A stretch of DNA of 7,900 nucleotides from Gammaproteobacteria bacterium. Lineage in GTDB: Bacteria > Pseudomonadota > Gammaproteobacteria > Chromatiales > Chromatiaceae. Position 1 is the first letter of the stretch. Every line of letters starts with the position of its first letter. The notes beneath the pieces are model-generated. The model made no database searches and was not told the DNA's origin. It worked only from the letters and a program-made list of their open reading frames with translations. The stretch is taken from contig JAUVEG010000051.1 in assembly GCA_030594925.1 (NCBI GenBank), positions 1-7,900 of the forward strand, written 5' to 3'. Both the position numbers and the translations under genes were made by a program. This document shows, piece after piece, positions 1 to 5,832 of the stretch.

Positions 1-396
1 CTGCAGGGCTTCCTTCAACGACGGCGTGACAAATGGCGAAATATCCAGCAAGGTCAATATCGATCCGTACAAGACCATATGATCGTGGCTCTCGATGAAT
101 CCAGGGACAACGGTCTTGCTTTCAAGGTCGATGTACTCATAGCTATCGCCGACAGCCGCTTTCACAGCAGAAAGGTCACCAATCGCCAGGATCTTGCCAT
201 CTTTGAACGCCATCGCTGATGCAGTCGGTTGATCAGGATTCATGGTCAGGATATTGCCATTGGCAATGATGACCGGATCCTCATCAACGGCCTGATAAGA
301 TGCTTTGGACGCGGCTATTGCCGTCGTTCCTGTAACGAAAAGCAACACCAAGGCCACGAATGTCTTATAAAGTTGCGGTATGCTTGTTGTTCGCAT
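1..396 (-). CDS. Exported YtcJ-like amidohydrolase, N-terminal part (runs off left edge)
   Basis: This is the first 132 codons of a minus-strand gene; the C-terminus lies beyond the window. Translation begins MRTTSIPQLYKTFVALVLLF. A short basic start, a hydrophobic core (about residues 12-23) and an AIAA/S-type cleavage site near residue 29 indicate a Sec signal peptide and export to the periplasm. After this comes the small beta-sandwich start of metal-dependent amidohydrolases (VIIANGNILTMN), then PGFIESHDH with the metal-binding H-x-H at H104 and H106. The PGFI[DE]SH-x-H wording suits the YtcJ/amidohydrolase-3 group, whose substrates are mostly unknown. A strong Shine-Dalgarno AAGGAGG (complement of 406-412) lies 9 nt before the ATG. 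An in-frame GTG immediately upstream (397-399) is a possible alternative start. The remaining metal ligands are not visible, so activity cannot be judged. Confidence 0.85.
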   Translation of the reverse strand, partial: MRTTSIPQLYKTFVALVLLFVTGTTAIAASKASYQAVDEDPVIIANGNILTMNPDQPTASAMAFKDGKILAIGDLSAVKAAVGDSYEYIDLESKTVVPGFIESHDHMVLYGSILTLLDISPFVTPSLKEALQ

Positions 397-524
397 CACT
401 GCCTTCCTCCTTATTATTTGTAAGCCAATGTTTTTGGTGTTCATGTCAGTATTACCTTGTTTTAGGTTCAAGTCGTAGGATGTTATTCTCTGATTCAAGC
501 AGGGGCTAGATTGTTCCTCAATAA

Positions 525-554
525 CTGCTGAAATAATAACGCTATATTCAGCAG
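525..554. repeat. Inverted repeat CTGCTGAA/TTCAGCAG
   Basis: Perfect 8-bp arms CTGCTGAA (525-532) and TTCAGCAG (547-554) flank a 14-nt AT-rich centre. No T-run follows on either strand, so it is a poor intrinsic terminator. It lies about 130 bp upstream of the amidohydrolase start and could be an operator for that gene. That role is inference. Confidence 0.45.
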
Positions 555-664
555 ACGGCTATTAGGCTAAAGACCAATAAATGGAATCTGGCTGTTTTTC
601 GGCCTATCGTCAGCAACAGTGCGTATCTTTCTTAACCGAGACTCGAATGTCGGCTTCGGAGCAT

Positions 665-692
665 GACCCGTCATTCAGTTAATGAGCGGGTC
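665..692. repeat. Strong hairpin with one bulged base
   Basis: GACCCGTCATT (665-675) pairs with AATGA (681-685) and CGGGTC (687-692), leaving a 5-nt loop CAGTT and one bulged G at 686. This gives an 11-bp stem. It is not followed by a T-run on either strand, so it does not look like an active intrinsic terminator. It lies 25 bp left of the direct repeat that bounds the MITE-like element. Confidence 0.55.
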
Positions 693-717
693 GGGCTATT
701 TAAAGGGGGCTGTGAAT

Positions 718-723
718 GAGTAT
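718..723. repeat. Left 6-bp direct repeat GAGTAT (putative target-site duplication)
   Basis: GAGTAT directly abuts the outer end of the left terminal repeat (724-733). An identical hexamer abuts the outer end of the right terminal repeat at 1054-1059. This is the pattern left by a cut-and-paste transposase. Confidence 0.5.
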
Positions 724-751
724 CTATGTGTAGAACTGAACTATGTGTAGT
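724..751 (+). repeat. Tandem pair of CTATGTGTAG at left end of element
   Basis: Two direct copies (724-733 and 741-750) start 17 bp apart, one and a half helical turns. The second sits in AACTATGTGTAGTA. Repeated subterminal sites are typical of transposase-binding regions, but binding here is inference. Confidence 0.6.
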
Positions 752-986
752 ACGTAAATGATTTCTGGCTGAGAGCCGCAATTCCATTGGGTTTCCAGTA
801 AAAAATTTCTTCATAAACTTAACATGGTTTTCCAGTGTCTTGGGGTGGTGATCCATCCAATACAGGAGACGACGGCATTGAATCCCCATAATCAGTCGCC
901 CCCCTGGCTTCTTGAGCGCCAATTATCCCCGATATTCATGATTTCACGCCTATTCCTGCCGATGATGCAGTTTCTTCAGGTGCTAT

Positions 987-1000
987 AACTATGTGTAGTT
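987..1000 (+). repeat. Internal copy AACTATGTGTAGTT, palindromic arms
   Basis: The 10-mer core (989-998) is extended to AACTA-TGTG-TAGTT, whose outer 5-bp arms are perfect inverted repeats. It shares 12 bp (CTATGTGTAGTT) with the reverse complement of 1042-1053. A degenerate fifth copy, GTTCTACA, lies at 1009-1016. Confidence 0.55.
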
Positions 1001-1041
1001 CGCGATCGGTTCTACAAGAGCGGGCCGCGAGATGGGGATGC

Positions 1042-1053
1042 AACTACACATAG
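1042..1053 (-). repeat. Right terminal inverted repeat AACTACACATAG
   Basis: This is the reverse complement of CTATGTGTAGTT. Its outer 10 bp mirror the left terminus at 724-733 exactly. Confidence 0.55.
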
Positions 1054-1059
1054 GAGTAT
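1054..1059. repeat. Right 6-bp direct repeat GAGTAT (putative target-site duplication)
   Basis: This hexamer is identical to 718-723 and is placed symmetrically, immediately outside the right terminal repeat. If the duplication is real, the uninserted site would read GAATGAGTATACTGCAG. Confidence 0.5.
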
Positions 1060-1169
1060 ACTGCAGACATTCGCTTCATCACTCCAAATATCCCAATCAA
1101 GTCATTCAACGTATGGCAGGAGTTGCTCAGGAGCATGTGCGAGAATAAACCTGTTACGGAAAGAGTGTT

Positions 1170-2099
1170 TTGGCCAGATATTTAGAGCTTGGCAAAAATG
1201 ATATTTTCGCATTGGCGGATCAATATGGATTGACGCTGCAGGAGTTTACCCCCATCGAAGGCGGCGCCGGAAACACCAGCTACCTGCTGCAAAGCCGGCA
1301 GGGTGAATTCGTATTGACCCTCTTTGATGACAAGTCCCGCTCTGAGGTCGAGAAGCTGGGACGCCTGCTGTTGCTGCTCGAGAAGCATCACTTTCCGGCC
1401 ACGCCTCTGGTGTCGACCGTGCAGGGCGGCATCACCGTCATGCACGCTGACAAGCCCGTGATGGTGAAGCAATATGTCAGCGGAGATGTATGCCGGGATC
1501 TCGATATAGCAATGCTCTCGCAAGCCGGCGCAAAAATGGCGGCGCTGCATCAGCTCGCAGTTCCCCATCAGCTGCTGGAACCCAACCACGCCTATGGTCT
1601 GCAGCTGTTCGAGAGCGTCATCGGAGCGAATATAGATACGCGCTACGAATCATGGCTGGCCGGGCAGATTGCTTACCTCACACGGAAAATCCCGACGGAT
1701 GCGCCGCGGGGCTTTATCCATGGCGACCTCTTCTACGACAACCTGTTGTTCGACGGCGATCAATTCAGGGCGATCATCGACTTCGAGGAGGCATGTTATT
1801 ACTACAAGGCATTCGACCTCGGAATGGGAGTCGTGGGAATGTGCAGTGATGAGACGACAATAGCGCACGCAAAGGCAAGGGCGCTGGTAAGCGGTTACCA
1901 GAGTGTTCGCAAGTTGGAAGAGGTTGAGATGATGACCCTGCCGCTGTTTTGTGAATATGCGGCGACCGCCACATCCTGTTGGCGTTACTGGAAATACAAC
2001 ATCCAGACCCCGATCGCGAAAAATGCAGACAAGCACTGGCAAATGGTGCGGCTGGCAGAGGAGATACGAGTGATGGATGTCGGGATTTTCGAAACATGA
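1170..2099 (+). CDS. APH-fold kinase, type II homoserine kinase-like
   Basis: The 309-residue cytosolic protein has the aminoglycoside phosphotransferase fold. An N-lobe nucleotide loop GGAGNTSY (31-38) is followed by the catalytic loop HGDLFYDN (H184, D186, N191) and the metal-binding DFE (D204-E206). The catalytic loop resembles ThrB2/SrkA-type proteins, and the length is close to type II homoserine kinase (about 315-320). Members phosphorylate homoserine with ATP in threonine synthesis, but related proteins act on other small hydroxyl substrates or on proteins, so the substrate is uncertain. The start is TTG at 1170, preceded by the weak purine-rich GGAAAGAG (1158-1165). A stop lies in frame at 1146, and the first in-frame ATG (1440) would delete the nucleotide loop, so TTG is the plausible start. 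It stands alone, with a new promoter before the next gene. Confidence 0.82.
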   Translation: MARYLELGKNDIFALADQYGLTLQEFTPIEGGAGNTSYLLQSRQGEFVLTLFDDKSRSEVEKLGRLLLLLEKHHFPATPLVSTVQGGITVMHADKPVMVKQYVSGDVCRDLDIAMLSQAGAKMAALHQLAVPHQLLEPNHAYGLQLFESVIGANIDTRYESWLAGQIAYLTRKIPTDAPRGFIHGDLFYDNLLFDGDQFRAIIDFEEACYYYKAFDLGMGVVGMCSDETTIAHAKARALVSGYQSVRKLEEVEMMTLPLFCEYAATATSCWRYWKYNIQTPIAKNADKHWQMVRLAEEIRVMDVGIFET

Positions 2100-2176
2100 A
2101 TGGCAGTTACCGACCCTGCACAAACTCAAACAATAGACGGGCTTTCTGAGAAGTTACTTTTATTCTTTCTATCCCA

Positions 2177-2205
2177 TTGAACCATTTCAGCACTGCCGCT
2201 ACAAT
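2177..2205 (+). promoter_or_regulatory. Sigma-70-type promoter for coiled-coil gene and perhaps pyrB operon
   Basis: TTGAAC (-35, 2177-2182) and TACAAT (-10, 2200-2205) are separated by exactly 17 bp and match consensus at 4/6 and 5/6 positions. Transcription would begin near 2212, giving a leader of about 38 nt before the small gene at 2250. No other convincing promoter precedes pyrB, so this one may drive the pyr operon as well. Confidence 0.55.
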
Positions 2206-2249
2206 TCCTGAAGAGATCACGTGCTGTACGTCTCAATAGGAGGCAGGTT

Positions 2250-2579
2250 ATGAATGCAAAATCTGGGCAGGTAGTTGTCATCATCGGCGCTGCACTTGCA
2301 GCCCTAATTTTTGTAAAACTGATGTATGATATGAGTACCTCCATGATCGAAATGACCAGCCATGTCGGGACATTGTCCAGGGATGTCACGGCCATGAATG
2401 CGAGTATTGATCAGATGTCTGCCAACGTCGCGAACATGAACTACAGCATTCAGCAAATCGAAGGCAGCATGCGCGGTATGGGCCAGGCAATTACCCGCGG
2501 CAGCGATCAGTTCCAGCAATGGAACCCCGCAGATATGATGAAACAGGTGATCCCGGACGGCGGCAGACCCTCGCGTTAG
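2250..2579 (+). CDS. Small membrane-anchored coiled-coil protein, Met-rich
   Basis: I do not recognise this 109-residue protein. One N-terminal membrane segment (about residues 7-23) follows a very short N-terminus (MNAKSGQ). From M25 to I81 hydrophobic residues occur in an unbroken 3-4 spacing (25, 28, 32, 35, 39, 42, 46 and so on to 77, 81). This predicts a long coiled coil with an unusually methionine-rich core. Within it a 14-residue unit repeats about four times (starting 32, 46, 60, 74), with Met at every fourth position of the unit. A polar, Pro/Gly-containing tail ends the protein. The start is firm: AGGAGG (2238-2243) lies 6 nt before ATG. It sits 44 bp upstream of pyrB and could be co-transcribed with it. 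Any functional link to pyrimidine synthesis is unproven. Confidence 0.8.
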   Translation: MNAKSGQVVVIIGAALAALIFVKLMYDMSTSMIEMTSHVGTLSRDVTAMNASIDQMSANVANMNYSIQQIEGSMRGMGQAITRGSDQFQQWNPADMMKQVIPDGGRPSR

Positions 2580-2623
2580 GCTGCGCAATTTTTACAGGCT
2601 GATTTGAGAAGAGAATCCATGCG

Positions 2624-3601
2624 ATGAGTGCTGTTAATCTGCAACTCGATGAGAACAACAAATTACGGCATTTCCTCTCGATCGAAGGGCTTAACCGCGA
2701 TCTGCTGCTGCGTATTCTTGACAGCGCTGAATCCTTTATCAACATCACCGGCCGCTCCGTCAAGAAAGTTCCGGCGCTGCGCGGCAGAGTGATCGCCAAC
2801 ATCTTTTTCGAGCACAGCACCCGCACCCGCACAACCTTTGAACTCGCCGCCAAGCGCCTCTCTGCCGACGTTTTGAACCTCAACATCAGCACCTCGGCCA
2901 CATCAAAGGGCGAAACCCTGCTGGATACGCTGCGCAACCTCGAGGCCATGGATGTCGATATGTTTGTCATGCGTCATGGCGACAGCGGTGCAGCCCACTT
3001 TCTGGCAAGTCACGCAAATCCCGGCGTCAGCATCATCAATGCCGGAGACGGACAGCACTCTCACCCGACGCAGGCGATGCTGGATATGTTTACCATTCGC
3101 AGCGTCAAGGGTGATTTTACGCCGTTGCGCGTTGCCATTGTCGGTGACATTTTGCACTCGCGGGTCGCGCGCTCCCAAATCATGGCGCTGAATACACTGG
3201 GCGTCTCCGAAGTGCGTGTCATAGCCCCGCGGACACTGATACCGTCAAATGCGCGTGAAAGCCTCGGCGTGCATGTCTACCATGATATGGACGAGGGCAT
3301 CAGGAATGTCGATGTCATTATCATGCTGCGCCTGCAGAAGGAGCGCATGAACGGCGCCCTGCTCCCCTCTGAACACGAGTTTTTCCAGTGCTACGGCCTC
3401 ACCGAGGAGCGTCTTCAGCTGGCCGATGACGAGGTAACCGTGATGCACCCCGGGCCGATCAACCGCGGAGTCGAGATGGCGACTGCTGTCGCTGACGGCA
3501 AACACTCCGTGATCCTGCAGCAGGTGACATACGGAATTGCAGTGCGCATGGCAATTCTGTCGATGGCGATGCAGCCCTCTTCAGCAGGGAGAGAATCATG
3601 A
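2624..3601 (+). CDS. pyrB: Aspartate carbamoyltransferase catalytic subunit
   Basis: PyrB condenses carbamoyl phosphate with L-aspartate to give N-carbamoyl-L-aspartate, the committed step of pyrimidine synthesis, in the cytosol. The 325-residue product shows the carbamoyl-phosphate motif STRTRT (65-70), the mobile-loop lysine K95, R117-H118, HPTQ (147-150), the aspartate-binding R180 and R236/Q238, and HPGP (275-278). All key residues are present, so it should be active. It is longer than the E. coli subunit (about 310) and begins with an extra N-terminal stretch, like the Pseudomonas-type enzymes (about 334) that assemble with PyrC'. No regulatory pyrI gene follows. The start ATG is preceded by GAGAAGAGA. 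Its TGA overlaps the pyrC' ATG by 4 bp (ATGA), implying translational coupling and balanced subunit amounts. Confidence 0.97.
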   Translation: MSAVNLQLDENNKLRHFLSIEGLNRDLLLRILDSAESFINITGRSVKKVPALRGRVIANIFFEHSTRTRTTFELAAKRLSADVLNLNISTSATSKGETLLDTLRNLEAMDVDMFVMRHGDSGAAHFLASHANPGVSIINAGDGQHSHPTQAMLDMFTIRSVKGDFTPLRVAIVGDILHSRVARSQIMALNTLGVSEVRVIAPRTLIPSNARESLGVHVYHDMDEGIRNVDVIIMLRLQKERMNGALLPSEHEFFQCYGLTEERLQLADDEVTVMHPGPINRGVEMATAVADGKHSVILQQVTYGIAVRMAILSMAMQPSSAGRES

Positions 3602-4881
3602 ACGCCAGCTTCACCATTCTCAATGCGCGCCTGCATGATCCATCTGCAGATATGGAGCAGGTGACCGATATTCATATTGCAGGGGGAGAAATTGTTGCCA
3701 TCGGCAGCGCCCCTCCCGGCTTCAATGCAGAACGTCAGATCGATGCGACCGGAAAACTACTCATCCCCGGCATCATCGATCTCAACACCAGGCTGCGTGA
3801 ACCGGGCCAGGAGCAGAAAGGAACCATCATCTCGGAAACCACGGCTGCTGCCCGGGGAGGAGTGACCACGGTTATCTGCCCACCGGATACCGATCCCGTG
3901 ATCGATACGCCGGCGGTTGCGGAGTTGATCCGCCGGCGCGCCAAACAGAGCGCCCAGGCGCGTGTGCTCTCGGTCGGCGCACTCACCAGGGGGCTTGCGG
4001 GAGAGCATCTGACGGAGATGGCCGCCCTCAAGAGCAGCGGCTGCATTGCAGTCAGCAATGCCCGCCGGCCGGTTCGCAGCAACCTGATACTCAAACGCGC
4101 CATGGAGTATGCGGCCACATGGCAAATCCCCATCTTTGTGAATCCACTGGATCACGCCCTGAATAACAGCGGCTGCGCACATGACGGACGCGTGGCCAAC
4201 CGTCTTGGACTGCCGGGAATCCCCTGCTCTGCCGAAACTGTCGCGGTCGCCACCATGCTGGAGCTCGCCCAGGAAACCGGCGTGCATCTTCACTTTCAAC
4301 AAATCTCGACGGCCCGCGCCGTCGAGATGTTGCATGAGGCGCAATTGAAAGGAGTCCATGTCACGGCGGATGTCGCTGCGCATCAACTCCACCTCACCGA
4401 GATGGATGTCGATGGCTTTGACAGCAATTGCCATCTGCTGCCGCCGTTGCGCACGCTCGCCGACCGCGATGTATTGCGTCAGGGTGTTGCCGGGGGGGTT
4501 ATCAGCGCTATCTGCTCGGCTCACGAACCCCATGAGGCCGACGCCAAGCTGGCGCCGTTTCCGTCAACAGAACCCGGCATCTCCGCACTCGAGACGCTGC
4601 TGCCCCTGACGCTGCGGCTGGTTGATGAGAAGCTCATCGATCTGCCTCGCGCCATCTCTTTGCTCACCAGCGGGCCGGCGGAGATTGCCGGACTCGCCAG
4701 CGGCAGCATCTCTGTCGGAACTGATGCCGACCTGTGCCTGATCGATCTCGACAGGGAGTGGAGATTTGCTGCCGACAAAATGCTCAGCGCCGGTCATAAC
4801 ACCCCCTTTGACGGCTGGGAGTTCAAGGGTTATGTGACCCACACCTTTTTCGAAGGCCGCATGACCTGGTCGGAGAGCTGA
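3598..4881 (+). CDS. pyrC': Non-catalytic dihydroorotase homologue (PyrC')
   Basis: The 427-residue protein has the full length and fold landmarks of type I dihydroorotase ([14 protein letters not shown] at 57-70, then [14 protein letters not shown] at 87-100), but its active site is destroyed. The metal-binding H-x-H is N63-x-R65. The conserved histidine before the next ligand loop is N182. The H in the H-x-x-H-[IV]-S-T segment is Q235. The catalytic Asp of the D-H-x-P-H motif is A308, in SAHEPH (307-312). The same losses characterise Pseudomonas PyrC', which makes no dihydroorotate and is needed to assemble active ATCase. A structural partner role for PyrB is therefore likely here by homology. 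GGGAGAGA before the ATG gives a good ribosome site within the pyrB end. The reading frame is intact and conserved-looking, so this is not a decaying pseudogene. Confidence 0.93.
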   Translation: MNASFTILNARLHDPSADMEQVTDIHIAGGEIVAIGSAPPGFNAERQIDATGKLLIPGIIDLNTRLREPGQEQKGTIISETTAAARGGVTTVICPPDTDPVIDTPAVAELIRRRAKQSAQARVLSVGALTRGLAGEHLTEMAALKSSGCIAVSNARRPVRSNLILKRAMEYAATWQIPIFVNPLDHALNNSGCAHDGRVANRLGLPGIPCSAETVAVATMLELAQETGVHLHFQQISTARAVEMLHEAQLKGVHVTADVAAHQLHLTEMDVDGFDSNCHLLPPLRTLADRDVLRQGVAGGVISAICSAHEPHEADAKLAPFPSTEPGISALETLLPLTLRLVDEKLIDLPRAISLLTSGPAEIAGLASGSISVGTDADLCLIDLDREWRFAADKMLSAGHNTPFDGWEFKGYVTHTFFEGRMTWSES

Positions 4882-5756
4882 TGTCTACTCAAGCACACCG
4901 CGACACCATTTTTGTTGAAGATGCACTGATCCTCTCGCATACAGAACATGCAGGTGATCAGTTCATCATGCGCGTTTCAGCGCCTAAATGCGCCCGCAAG
5001 GCTGCTCCCGGGCAATTCGCCCACCTGCAATGCGATCCGCAACGCCCAATGCGCCGCCCAATCTCCATCATGCGAGTTTCGGCAGCAGATGGCTGGGTTG
5101 ATTTCCTCTACAAGCGCCTTGGCGAAGGAACAACACTGCTTGCAAATCGCAAGGCCGGCGAAAGCATCAATCTGCTTGGTCCAATCGGCAAAGGCTTCAA
5201 CATCTCCACCTCGAGACCTCTGCTGATCGGCGGTGGCGTTGGCATGCCGCCAATGATTTTTGTCGCCGAACAGCTGCGCAGCCGGGACTGCTCCCCGTTT
5301 GTGATCCTGGGCTCCGAAGCCCCCTTCCCCTTCTCTCCACGTCCATCCCAGCTGCTTGTCAATGGCATGCAAGATACGATGCCGGATGGAGTGATAGCTG
5401 CGATGCCGCTGCTGGATGACTGGGGCATTCCCTCCAGGCTCGCATCACTGCAGGATTATGCAGGCTGTCACCAGGGCTATGTGACGGACCTTGCACGAAT
5501 CTGGCTGGATGCGCTCGATGATCAGCAGCGCAGTGAAGTCTCTCTCTATGCCTGTGGTCCCCACCCGATGCTGCAGGCCGTGGTGGACGTTGCGCGGGAG
5601 TATGACCTGCCGGTTCAGGTTTCACTGGAAGAGTTCATGGCATGCGCCGTAGGCGGCTGCGCGGGTTGCGTCGTAGAAGTAAAGACCGAAAGCGGGACAG
5701 CCATGAAACGCGTATGTGTCGATGGCCCGGTGTTTGATGGGCTAACAGTGTTTTAG
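4881..5756 (+). CDS. pyrK: Dihydroorotate dehydrogenase electron-transfer subunit
   Basis: PyrK carries FAD and a [2Fe-2S] cluster and passes electrons from the FMN of class 1B dihydroorotate dehydrogenase (PyrD) to NAD+ in a cytosolic PyrD2K2 complex. The 291 residues show the ferredoxin-reductase-like layout. The flavin motif is RPIS (59-62), with GEG nearby at 81-83. The nucleotide-binding glycine-rich stretch is LIGGGVGMPP (115-124), followed by YACGPHPML (223-231). The C-terminal cluster ligands are C255, C260, C263 and C279, spaced x4-x2-x15. The ATG overlaps the pyrC' stop by one base (TGATG), and GGAGAG (4872-4877) supplies the ribosome site, so it belongs to the same operon. No pyrD lies in the window. 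A related ferredoxin-NADP or sulfhydrogenase-type subunit is possible, but the cysteine pattern and operon favour PyrK. Confidence 0.88.
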   Translation: MSTQAHRDTIFVEDALILSHTEHAGDQFIMRVSAPKCARKAAPGQFAHLQCDPQRPMRRPISIMRVSAADGWVDFLYKRLGEGTTLLANRKAGESINLLGPIGKGFNISTSRPLLIGGGVGMPPMIFVAEQLRSRDCSPFVILGSEAPFPFSPRPSQLLVNGMQDTMPDGVIAAMPLLDDWGIPSRLASLQDYAGCHQGYVTDLARIWLDALDDQQRSEVSLYACGPHPMLQAVVDVAREYDLPVQVSLEEFMACAVGGCAGCVVEVKTESGTAMKRVCVDGPVFDGLTVF

Positions 5757-5826
5757 GGGGAAAGTTTTAGGTGTTAGGTTTTAAGTTTTAGGTTTACTCA
5801 GTCCTCGCTACTCAGTCCTCACGACT
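5750..5826. repeat. Phased degenerate heptamer array between pyrK and pilU
   Basis: Read in sevens from 5750, the sequence is GTTTTAG, GGGGAAA, GTTTTAG, GTGTTAG, GTTTTAA, GTTTTAG, GTTTACT, CAGTCCT, CGCTACT, CAGTCCT, CACGACT. GTTTTAG occurs three times in one phase, and a 14-bp unit (TACTCAGTCCTC plus 2 nt) occurs twice in the right part. The first heptamer contains the pyrK stop codon. It fills the 76-bp convergent gap. A weak long-range pairing of TAGGGGGAA (5754-5762) with TTCCCCTA (5828-5835) could form a bidirectional terminator, but no classic one is present. Confidence 0.7.
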
Positions 5827-5832
5827 CTTCCC

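Larger units (their letters stand above)
724..1053. mobile_element. MITE-like 330-bp element with 10-bp terminal inverted repeats
   Basis: The segment begins with CTATGTGTAG (724-733) and ends with its exact reverse complement CTACACATAG (1044-1053). Both ends are bordered outside by GAGTAT. Two further copies of CTATGTGTAG lie inside (741-750 and 989-998). Four occurrences of a 10-mer in 330 bp is far above chance. No transposase is encoded: the longest open frame (minus strand, from a TTG near 922) crosses the left boundary and matches nothing I recognise. The best reading is a non-autonomous element or the fused ends of a deleted insertion sequence, mobilised in trans if at all. The family is not identified. 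A protein-binding cluster is the main alternative, but it would not explain the flanking hexamers. Confidence 0.5.
397..1169. other. Long gene-poor intergenic region between divergent genes
   Basis: This 773-bp stretch separates the divergent amidohydrolase and kinase genes. No protein in it is recognisable. The left part (about 413-600) is AT-rich and should carry the amidohydrolase promoter, but I could not pick a convincing -35/-10 pair. The middle and right hold two inverted repeats and a MITE-like element, listed separately. The 115 bp between that element and the kinase start show no strong promoter. A TATACT hexamer at 1057-1062, formed at the element's right junction, has no matching -35. 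Confidence 0.6.

Noticed and set aside
229..423. Plus-strand 64-codon frame at the left end
   Set aside because: It lies antisense to the amidohydrolase, whose signal peptide, H-x-H motif and ribosome site are convincing.
665..692. Hairpin as an intrinsic terminator
   Set aside because: Neither strand has a T-run after the stem, and both flanking genes point away from it.
671..922. Minus-strand 83-codon open frame inside the MITE-like element
   Set aside because: It starts at TTG directly after a stop, runs through the repeat copies and across the element boundary, has no clear ribosome site and matches no family I know.
724..1053. CRISPR array or integron attC site as explanation of the repeats
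   Set aside because: The repeats are too short, irregularly spaced and in mixed orientation for CRISPR. The attC core RYYYAAC/GTTRRRY pair was not found.
1038..1148. 36-codon plus-strand frame (starts MQLHIG) just upstream of the kinase
   Set aside because: It begins inside the right terminal repeat of the element, has only a weak G-rich upstream stretch and no recognisable motif. It is most likely chance.
3757..4533. Long 258-codon minus-strand frame under pyrC'
   Set aside because: It is an antisense shadow of a GC-rich, well-identified gene, with no family features of its own.
3598..4881. Calling this gene an active dihydroorotase
   Set aside because: The metal-binding and catalytic residues are replaced at every position examined.
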